Source: Bacteroidota bacterium (GTDB lineage Bacteria > Bacteroidota > Bacteroidia > Chitinophagales > Chitinophagaceae). Taken from it: a stretch of DNA of 64,000 bases. A program made the position numbers and the translations under genes. Shown here in pieces: positions 36,403 through 43,094 of the stretch; positions within the stretch are counted from its first letter, which is position 1, and each line of letters opens with the position of its first letter. The stretch covers positions 1-64,000 of the forward strand of contig JAEZEI010000089.1 of the NCBI GenBank assembly GCA_023417815.1, written 5' to 3'. Under the pieces are notes generated by a model. It did not search any database, was not told the origin of the DNA, and saw nothing but the letters and a program-made list of their open reading frames with translations.

Positions 36403-37532
36403 AGATATTGATCACAATTCCCTGGTTTTACCCGGCTTTTAAAGCCGGTGGACCGGTTCAGTCGGCAATAAACCTGGTTAATGAATATGAGGGAGATACA
36501 GAATTTTATGTCTTTTGCGGAGTCACAGATCTAAATGATACTCCGTTAACTGGGATTACAAAGGACGCGTGGGTGAGATTCAATGATCGCACCATGGTTT
36601 ATTATTCTTCCCGAACTATGCGTAGCGATACACTGGTAAAGGTTACTGAAAAACTGAAACCGGATATTCTTTATATAACGGGGCTTTTCGACTGGCATTT
36701 TAATATTGTACCGTTATTCTTCGGGAAGGCGAGGCTAAAGATATTGTCTGTAAGAGGGATGCTGCACCCCGGGGCTTTATCGCAAAAGGCTGCGAAGAAA
36801 AAGATTTTCCTGTTCTTCTTTAAATTATTCAGGCTTCATAAAAAAGTAGTGTTCCAGGTAAGTGATCTCCAGGAAGATCTTCACGTGCGCAGGGTATTTG
36901 GCGATGTGAGCATTAGGGTGGCGGGGAATTATCCACGGTTGATGGAACCGCATTTTCCTGCAGGTAAGAAGAAAGGCTCAATAAGATTATTATCGCTTGC
37001 TCTTATTTCTCCGATGAAGAATCATCTCCTTGTTCTTGAGGCGCTTTCAAAGGTCACCTCTCTTGTGAACTACGATATATACGGGCCGGTAAAGGATATG
37101 GAGTATTGGCAGGCTTGTATAGAACAGATGAAATCCCTGCCTGTGAGCATAGCCGTTCGGTATCATGGTGAAGTTAATCCCATGAGCGTGCAGGATGTGT
37201 ACAATAATGCAGACGTATTTATCCTTCCCAGTAAAAGTGAGAATTTTGGCCATTCAATTTTTGAGGCGCTTACTGCAGGCAAGCCTGTAATTACAAGCCA
37301 TTTTACACCATGGACAGGACTGGAAGCTGCAAATGCTGGATTGAATATAGATTCTGACCCCGGCGCAATTGCAGCGGCGATCGATAGGTTCGCTTCCATG
37401 GATAATGCCGAATTAGAAATATGGAGCAGGGGAGCGGTGCAATATGCATCATCTATGCTTGACCGAAGGGTGATCACCTCTCAATACCGCGAATTGTTTA
37501 ATTTAGATACCGATGAACCTGCTGAAGGATAG
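36399..37532 (+). CDS. Glycosyltransferase, family 4-like, exosortase-linked
   Basis: GT-B glycosyltransferase of 377 residues. The N-terminus MKILITIPWFYPAFKAGGP has the conserved KAGGP turn. The second domain has LSLALISPMKNHLLVLEAL and the donor motif SKSENFGHSIFEALTAG near residue 276. The start is a TTG at 36399 overlapping the previous stop by 4 nt. It overlaps the exosortase gene by 20 nt, a strong linkage. It may correspond to the glycosyltransferase I recall as co-occurring with the XrtY type of exosortase; family membership could not be checked here. Confidence 0.87.
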   Translation: MKILITIPWFYPAFKAGGPVQSAINLVNEYEGDTEFYVFCGVTDLNDTPLTGITKDAWVRFNDRTMVYYSSRTMRSDTLVKVTEKLKPDILYITGLFDWHFNIVPLFFGKARLKILSVRGMLHPGALSQKAAKKKIFLFFFKLFRLHKKVVFQVSDLQEDLHVRRVFGDVSIRVAGNYPRLMEPHFPAGKKKGSIRLLSLALISPMKNHLLVLEALSKVTSLVNYDIYGPVKDMEYWQACIEQMKSLPVSIAVRYHGEVNPMSVQDVYNNADVFILPSKSENFGHSIFEALTAGKPVITSHFTPWTGLEAANAGLNIDSDPGAIAAAIDRFASMDNAELEIWSRGAVQYASSMLDRRVITSQYRELFNLDTDEPAEG

Positions 37533-38079
37533 AACATTTACTTCATTTGTCATACGGTTTCTCCTGATCTTCGCGGTTCTTTACTTTGGAACCCTCGCTG
37601 TTATCGGGCTTGCTGCTCCTGGTGGATTGTATTCTCCCTTTATAGATCATTACCTGGATTACGTTAGCTGGATAAAAACTTCACTTGTAAAAGGGACAGC
37701 CTTTTTTGCAGGCCTTTTCGGGTATGAAACCTATGAAGTGCCTAACCATATTATCAGGGTGGTGAATGGTTCGGGCGTCAGGATCGCTTATAGTTGTGTA
37801 GGATACGGTGTATATAGTTTCTGGGTTGCGTATGTGCTTGCCTCAAGGGGCAGTGCTGGAAAAAAGGCAGTGTGGGCGCTTTCAGGAGTTGTTGCATTAT
37901 GGACCATAAATGTTTTAAGGATCGGCCTATTGCTGATTGCACTGAACAGGAATTGGCCTATGCCCCTTGGGCTTGATCATCATACCTGGTTCAATATAGT
38001 GGCATACTTAGTGATTTTTTTCATGATCTATTTTTTTGAGCGGTCAGGCATTTTTGAACGAAAAACGCAAAAGGATTGA
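37513..38079 (+). CDS. Exosortase/archaeosortase-family transpeptidase
   Basis: Polytopic membrane cysteine protease/transpeptidase of 188 residues that recognises a C-terminal motif-helix-basic tail on exported proteins. Catalytic residues are visible in the expected order: Cys95 in YSCVGYG, Arg136 in NVLRIG, and His156/157 in DHHTWFN. It has about five hydrophobic helices and none of the long extra domain of proteobacterial EpsH proteins, like the short Bacteroidota exosortases. The ATG lies inside the end of the upstream glycosyltransferase gene and the stop overlaps the carbamoyltransferase by 4 nt. Its only obvious target in the window is the PIDGG-tailed protein at 10170-10391. Pairing is inferred from signature match and co-location. 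Confidence 0.92.
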   Translation: MNLLKDRTFTSFVIRFLLIFAVLYFGTLAVIGLAAPGGLYSPFIDHYLDYVSWIKTSLVKGTAFFAGLFGYETYEVPNHIIRVVNGSGVRIAYSCVGYGVYSFWVAYVLASRGSAGKKAVWALSGVVALWTINVLRIGLLLIALNRNWPMPLGLDHHTWFNIVAYLVIFFMIYFFERSGIFERKTQKD

Positions 38080-39809
38080 GTGTGATAATAGCAGGAATAA
38101 ATGCTTTTCATGCAGATGCATCTGCAGCGATATATGTAGATGGAAAATTGGTGGCAGCCTCCGAGGAGGAACGCTTTTCACGAATAAAGCACCAGGCAGG
38201 CTTCCCCCACGAGGCACTCCGGTTCTGCCTGGCAGAAGCAGGTGTCCGCTTCCGGGATGTGAACCATTACGTTATTGGACGTGCACCTGATGCCAAGCTA
38301 TTTAAGAAGTTGCTGTACCTGGCTGGAGATCCCGTGCGTGGATTCGGAACTGCACTTGCACGGTTTAAAAACAGGAACAAGGTTTCGTCCATTGAAAAGG
38401 AACTGGCAGAAACGTCCGGGCTTTTCAGTTTCGATTTCAGGCCAAAGGTGAAAAATGTGGAACACCACAGGAGCCATATCGCATCTGCATATTATCCGTC
38501 TCCATTTGACGAGGCAGCATGCATATCAATAGATGGCAGCGGAGATTTTACGACCACGATGTTTGCCCAGGGTGCAGGCAATAAAATTGAAGTACTTGAT
38601 ACAGTTGATTTTCCTCATTCCATTGGTATATTCTATACTGCATTTACACAGTTGCTGGGGTTTCCATATTATGGCGACGAATACAAAGTGATGGGTATGG
38701 CGCCTTACGGCGAACCAATTTATGTTGACCAGCTTTTTAAACTGGTAAAACTTATTCCTGGGGGAGGTTTTAAACTCGACCTTAGTTTTTTCAGAAGAGG
38801 GACAGCTGGAATTATTTCTTACGATGAATTATTCCGGCCGGTTGTTAAACCCCTGTATTCTGAAAAACTTACCAGGGAATTCGGGAAACCCAGGCTAAAT
38901 GATGAACCACTCACCCAATATCATAAGGACCTTGCAGCCTCGGTGCAGCGTGTGACAGAACTCGTTATCTTTCATCTTTTGGAATCACTTCATAAGCATA
39001 CAGGATTGACGGATCTGTGCATTGCTGGTGGTGTAGCCCAAAACAGCGTTGCCAATGGAAAGATAACGTCGAATTCCGCTTTTAAGAATGTTTTCATTCC
39101 ACCTGCGGGGCACGATGCAGGTATATCCATGGGAGCAGCCTTGTATTATATGCATCATGAACTCGGGCACCCAAGGATAGAAAAAGGTGTTTCACCCTAC
39201 CTCGGGAAATCGACATCCAATGAGGAGATCGAATCCCTGTTGAAGGATAAAAACATAAGCCATATAAAATATGATGATGAAGCCCTGGTAGCTAAAGTTG
39301 CCCGGGCCATTGCTGATGGAAAGGTGGTAGGATGGATGCAGGGACGTGCAGAATTTGGTCCCCGTGCACTTGGAGGAAGATCTATCCTCGCAGACCCGCG
39401 AAGGAAAGATGCCAAAGACCTAATTAATCTTAAGATCAAACGCAGGGAAAGTTTTCGTCCGTTTGCGCCTTCTGTTTTAAAGGAAGCAAGAAATGAATAT
39501 TTTGAAGGCGAAGAATCTTCACCTTATATGGAAAGAGTGTTTCCGGTTCGCATCGAAAAAAGGGAACTCATACCCGCGGTGACCCATGTGGATGGCTCGG
39601 GAAGGGTTCAAACTGTAGATGACGCCCTTTCTCCAAAATATTATGCGCTGATTCGTAAATTCGGAGAGATCACGGGTGTTCCGATATTACTGAATACATC
39701 TTTTAATGAGAACGAACCGATCGTTAATTCACCGGAAGAAGCCCTGCTCTGTTTTAAAAGAACAGAAATGGATATGCTTGTAATGGAGAATTTTGTTGTT
39801 GAAAGGTAA
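38076..39809 (+). CDS. NodU/CmcH-type carbamoyltransferase
   Basis: Enzyme of 577 residues that transfers a carbamoyl group from carbamoyl phosphate, through carbamoyl-AMP, to a hydroxyl of a sugar. The N-terminal Kae1-like domain starts VIIAGINAFHADASAAI and carries EHHRSHIASAYY, the conserved metal-binding His motif, then ISIDGSGDFTT. The C-terminal YrdC-like/NodU region has GWMQGRAEFGPRALGGRS and the NTSFNENEPIV signature. The start is TTG at 38076, overlapping the exosortase stop, or possibly GTG at 38082. It implies carbamoylated sugars in the polymer. Confidence 0.93.
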   Translation: MSVIIAGINAFHADASAAIYVDGKLVAASEEERFSRIKHQAGFPHEALRFCLAEAGVRFRDVNHYVIGRAPDAKLFKKLLYLAGDPVRGFGTALARFKNRNKVSSIEKELAETSGLFSFDFRPKVKNVEHHRSHIASAYYPSPFDEAACISIDGSGDFTTTMFAQGAGNKIEVLDTVDFPHSIGIFYTAFTQLLGFPYYGDEYKVMGMAPYGEPIYVDQLFKLVKLIPGGGFKLDLSFFRRGTAGIISYDELFRPVVKPLYSEKLTREFGKPRLNDEPLTQYHKDLAASVQRVTELVIFHLLESLHKHTGLTDLCIAGGVAQNSVANGKITSNSAFKNVFIPPAGHDAGISMGAALYYMHHELGHPRIEKGVSPYLGKSTSNEEIESLLKDKNISHIKYDDEALVAKVARAIADGKVVGWMQGRAEFGPRALGGRSILADPRRKDAKDLINLKIKRRESFRPFAPSVLKEARNEYFEGEESSPYMERVFPVRIEKRELIPAVTHVDGSGRVQTVDDALSPKYYALIRKFGEITGVPILLNTSFNENEPIVNSPEEALLCFKRTEMDMLVMENFVVER

Positions 39810-39828
39810 CCGTAAAATCAGTTGGCGA

Positions 39829-40572
39829 ATGCGGGTATCTGTTATAACTGTTACATATAATTCTGAAAAGTATCTTGAGGATTGCATTCTGTCTGTAATG
39901 CAGCAATCCCATAATGATATTGAACACATCATTGTTGACGGGGGGTCTTCAGACGGCACTCTCGACATTATCCGGAAGTATGAAGGCAGGATCAGTAAAT
40001 GGATATCTGAACCGGATCGTGGGATGTATGATGCGATAAACAAAGGAATTAAACTTTCAACCGGTGACGTATTAGGGATCCTGAACAGCGATGACATCTA
40101 TGCTTCACCCGGTGTGGTAGGAGAGATCGTGGAAGCGTTCGAAAAGAATAATATTGAGAGCCTGTATGGCGACCTTCAGTATGTTGACCCTGAAGATCTT
40201 TCAAGGATTTACCGTAACTGGAAGGGAAAGCCCTACAGGCGCGGGCTCTTCAGAAGCGGATGGATGCCTGCACACCCTACATTTTATATAAAGCGCAGCC
40301 TCATTGAGAAGTTTGGTTATTATGAAAATCATTATTACAGTGCTGCCGATTATGAATTCATGGCGCGGTACCTCTATAAAAACCGCGTAAGTAGTTTTTA
40401 TCTCCCGGTTTTGATCGTGAAAATGAGGCGGGGAGGGCAAAGCAACAATAACCTCAAAAAACGTTTGCGCGCCAACAGGCGTGATTACCTGGCCATGAAA
40501 AAGAACGGGATACCTTTCCCATTGATCGTATCAGTGCTTAAACCGCTCAGCAAACTTCACCAGTATATCTGA
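39829..40572 (+). CDS. Glycosyltransferase, family 2 (GT-A)
   Basis: Small inverting glycosyltransferase, 247 residues. I start it at the ATG at 39829 (MRVSVITVTYNSEKYLEDC); an upstream in-frame ATG at 39793 would overlap the carbamoyltransferase and adds 12 atypical residues. Landmarks are HIIVDGGSSDGTLDII, SEPDRGMYDAINKGI and the metal-binding ILNSDDIYA near residue 85, typical of the WcaA/colanic-acid-type GT2 group. It is followed 2 nt later by the phosphatase gene. Confidence 0.92.
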   Translation: MRVSVITVTYNSEKYLEDCILSVMQQSHNDIEHIIVDGGSSDGTLDIIRKYEGRISKWISEPDRGMYDAINKGIKLSTGDVLGILNSDDIYASPGVVGEIVEAFEKNNIESLYGDLQYVDPEDLSRIYRNWKGKPYRRGLFRSGWMPAHPTFYIKRSLIEKFGYYENHYYSAADYEFMARYLYKNRVSSFYLPVLIVKMRRGGQSNNNLKKRLRANRRDYLAMKKNGIPFPLIVSVLKPLSKLHQYI

Positions 40573-40574
40573 TA

Positions 40575-41309
40575 GTGTTCAGATTATTTTCAAATAAAGC
40601 CAAAGGATCATTGCATTTTCCGATCTCAATGGATATGCACTGCCACCTGCTGCCCGGAATTGATGACGGCTCCCCGGATGTTGAAACTTCTATCCGGCTG
40701 ATAGAAGGTATGATCGAACTTGGCGTTAAAGGCGCAATTGCGACGCCGCATGTAATAGGAGATCTTTACAGGAATGATGGATCAACCATCAGCGCTGCCT
40801 TCAAACTTTTACAAAATGAGCTGACTGCCCGGAACATCGATTTTGATCTGCGCTTTGCTGCCGAATACATGTTAGATCTTCATTTCCTTGAACTCCTGGA
40901 AAAAAAAGTGCCGTTACTGCGAATCAAGGATGATCTTATACTAACCGAATTCAGTTATTTGAGCAGGCCGGAGCATATAGAAAAGATCAGTTTTATGATC
41001 CAGACTGAGGGTTATGTTCCTATTCTTGCCCATCCTGAACGTTATCCTTATTTCTACAAAACCCCTGAAATATATTCCCACCTTAAAGACCTTGGATTCA
41101 GGTTGCAGGTCAACCTTCTTTCATTGACCGGTTATTACGGGAAAGAAGCAAAGAAGGCTGCAAAATTCATCTGTGATCAGCGCCTGGCTGATTTTCTTGG
41201 TACAGATCTACATCATGACAGGCATCTCGCTGCATTAAGTGATCCTTCAAACAGGAGGATATATTCTGAGATCGCCGGAAGTGATAAATGGAATGGATCT
41301 CTGGTTTAG
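40575..41309 (+). CDS. PHP-family tyrosine-protein phosphatase, CpsB/YwqE-like
   Basis: Manganese-dependent phosphotyrosine phosphatase of 244 residues that removes phosphate from the tyrosine cluster of BY-kinases. Metal-binding blocks of the PHP domain are visible: MDMHCHLLPGIDDGSPD near residue 17, ATPHVIGD, ILAHPERYPYF, and LGTDLHHDRH near the C-terminus. It starts at a GTG at 40575. As the last gene of the plus-strand locus it is the natural counterpart of the Wzc-like kinase at its beginning. The 3' end overlaps the convergent mtaB gene by 4 nt. Confidence 0.93.
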   Translation: MFRLFSNKAKGSLHFPISMDMHCHLLPGIDDGSPDVETSIRLIEGMIELGVKGAIATPHVIGDLYRNDGSTISAAFKLLQNELTARNIDFDLRFAAEYMLDLHFLELLEKKVPLLRIKDDLILTEFSYLSRPEHIEKISFMIQTEGYVPILAHPERYPYFYKTPEIYSHLKDLGFRLQVNLLSLTGYYGKEAKKAAKFICDQRLADFLGTDLHHDRHLAALSDPSNRRIYSEIAGSDKWNGSLV

Positions 41310-42574
41310 ATCTGCCAGTCGCGGATGCTGTTTTCCCACTCTTTTTTGTACGGCGCCACTATCCTGATATAATTGTCTGTATATCCTTCGATCATGCCGT
41401 TACGGTTCATCGATTCAAAAAGCACCTTCCTCGTTTGACCAATATGTTGGGAGGTAAATTCCTGCAGTTTTTGATAACTCAGGTTGCGTAATTCTTTATT
41501 CCTTTCCTGCCTGATATATTGCGGTACCACACCATCCATGGTAATGGCCAGCGTATCGTCACGTTCGGAATAAGTGAAGACGTGTAAATAGGAAATATCA
41601 AGCGACGAAAGGAATTCCACCGTTTCCATGAATTCAGTTTCGGTTTCTCCAGGGAATCCGGTGATAACATCCACCCCGATGGCGCAATGGGGCATCAATG
41701 TCTTTATCTTCTCCACCTTTTCCTGGTATAATTCCCGCCTGTACCTTCTTCGCATTGCAGCGAGGATCTTATTGCTTCCGCTTTGCAGCGGAATATGAAA
41801 ATGTGGCATGAATCGTTTGCTGCCTGCAACAAAATCGATTATCTCATCGCTCAGCAGGTTGGGTTCTATACTGGAGATCCTGTAACGATCCACTGCATCC
41901 AGTTCATCCAGCAACCTGATAAGATCGAAAAACGATTCATTTCTTTGCCTTCCTCCCGTAAAGCCTTTCCCGAAGTCACCCAGGTTAATACCTGTCAACA
42001 CAATTTCCTTCGCGCCTGAACCGGCAAGCTCCTTTACATTGCTTATTACGTTGGAGATATCATCGCTCCTGCTTTTTCCCCGGGCGAGGGGAATAGTGCA
42101 AAAACTGCAATTATAATCGCATCCATCCTGTACTTTAAGGAAGATCCTGGTTCGTTCATTCACTGAGTGGCTTGCCGTAAACTGGTTTACTTCCTCTATA
42201 TCGCAACTGCAGATCCTTGCCGGATCGTTAAGCGACAATTCCTTTATGTGGCTGGCAATGTTGAATTTTTCGGCGGCTCCCAAAACCAGGTTCACCCCGG
42301 GAATGGAAGCGATCTCTTTCGGCTTTAACTGGGCATAGCATCCAGTGATCACGATCATTGACCCTGGAGCCTTGCGTTGTATCCTCCGCACCAGCTGCCT
42401 GCATTCCCGGTCTGCATTTTCAGTTACAGAACAGGTATTTATTACATACACATCCGCTTCCTCTTCAAACGACCTCTGCACAAAACCCTCCTTCTCCATT
42501 AACCTTCCCAGGGCGGTGGTTTCGCTGTAATTCAGTTTACAGCCCAGTGTATGTAATGCAACGGATCTTGACAC
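41306..42574 (-). CDS. mtaB: tRNA t6A37 methylthiotransferase
   Basis: Radical-SAM enzyme that adds a methylthio group to N6-threonylcarbamoyladenosine at tRNA position 37. The N-terminal UPF0004 domain shows LGCKLNYSE, INTCSVT and VITGCYAQ cysteines for one [4Fe-4S] cluster. The radical-SAM motif is CDYNCSFC, then a TRAM-like C-terminal region. I place the start at GTG 42574 (MSRSVALHTLGCK). An upstream TTG at 42583 lies inside a TAATTTTG promoter box and would be untranscribed. Length is 422 residues. The threonylcarbamoyl substrate is made by a pathway including tsaD, also in this window at 61323-62363. Confidence 0.93.
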   Translation of the reverse strand: MSRSVALHTLGCKLNYSETTALGRLMEKEGFVQRSFEEEADVYVINTCSVTENADRECRQLVRRIQRKAPGSMIVITGCYAQLKPKEIASIPGVNLVLGAAEKFNIASHIKELSLNDPARICSCDIEEVNQFTASHSVNERTRIFLKVQDGCDYNCSFCTIPLARGKSRSDDISNVISNVKELAGSGAKEIVLTGINLGDFGKGFTGGRQRNESFFDLIRLLDELDAVDRYRISSIEPNLLSDEIIDFVAGSKRFMPHFHIPLQSGSNKILAAMRRRYRRELYQEKVEKIKTLMPHCAIGVDVITGFPGETETEFMETVEFLSSLDISYLHVFTYSERDDTLAITMDGVVPQYIRQERNKELRNLSYQKLQEFTSQHIGQTRKVLFESMNRNGMIEGYTDNYIRIVAPYKKEWENSIRDWQI

Positions 42575-42580
42575 AGGCCG

Positions 42581-42588
42581 CAAAATTA
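42581..42588 (-). promoter_or_regulatory. Promoter -7 box of mtaB
   Basis: The minus-strand sequence TAATTTTG followed by CGG fits the Bacteroidota TAnnTTTG -7 element. Its last base is 6 nt from the GTG start codon, so the transcript should begin at or within a few bases of the start codon (leaderless or almost so). No good -33 TTG was found at the usual spacing. Confidence 0.65.
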
Positions 42589-42593
42589 CTATA

Positions 42594-42611
42594 TTCCCCG
42601 TGAGCGGGGAA
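42594..42611. promoter_or_regulatory. Perfect inverted repeat overlapping the mtaB promoter region
   Basis: TTCCCCG, loop TGAG, CGGGGAA form a perfect 7-bp palindrome. It begins 5 bp upstream of the -7 box and covers the region where the -33 element should be. This is a plausible operator position, but a chance palindrome cannot be excluded. Confidence 0.45.
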
Positions 42612-42682
42612 AACCTTCTTGTTAATGTGATGGCCGGTACAGGCCTGTTATGTTCTGAAATTCAAATATTCTAAATTGCACT

Positions 42683-43075
42683 GTGTTTAAAAGATATCTT
42701 CCCTATTTCATATTCGTTCTTGCAGTATTGCTATACCTCTGGGTAAAAGACAACCAGCGGGGAAAGGATACAGTAAAGAAAACCGTAACTGAATATCCCT
42801 TCGCCAGGGATACAACCTCCCTTGTTTATACAGAACATGCAAAGTGCCGGATGAAATGCCGTCATATTGATGAGGGCGAAGTGAACCAGATGGTTCGCGA
42901 AGGCATAATCAATTATGAAAAAGTGGAAAGTGACCAGCGCGGAAAACGTTATCCGCTTGAAGGAATAACCAGGGATGAACAGCGGGTGAGGGTGGTAGTT
43001 GCCCCGAATAACGAAGAACTGGTGGTGGTTACTGTTATCGACCTCGACAAAGAATGGCCCTGTGAATGTGATTAA
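42683..43075 (+). CDS. DUF4258 domain protein with N-terminal membrane anchor
   Basis: A 130-residue protein. One hydrophobic helix (residues 5-20, YLPYFIFVLAVLLYLWV) follows a short basic start, so it is probably anchored in the inner membrane. The remainder reads as the DUF4258 fold, with EHAKCRMKCRHIDEGEVNQMV and the strands RVRVVVAPNNEELVVVTVIDL. DUF4258 is related to toxin-like RelE/BrnT folds, but no antitoxin gene lies beside this one, and a membrane anchor argues against a toxin. The start is GTG at 42683. Function is unknown. It is divergent from mtaB and 19 nt upstream of the GH3-like gene. Confidence 0.75.
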   Translation: MFKRYLPYFIFVLAVLLYLWVKDNQRGKDTVKKTVTEYPFARDTTSLVYTEHAKCRMKCRHIDEGEVNQMVREGIINYEKVESDQRGKRYPLEGITRDEQRVRVVVAPNNEELVVVTVIDLDKEWPCECD

Positions 43076-43094
43076 CCTATAAAAAGGTTCAATA

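Noticed and set aside
42683..43075. Toxin of a toxin-antitoxin pair (DUF4258 is toxin-like)
   Set aside because: There is an N-terminal membrane helix and no adjacent antitoxin-sized gene.
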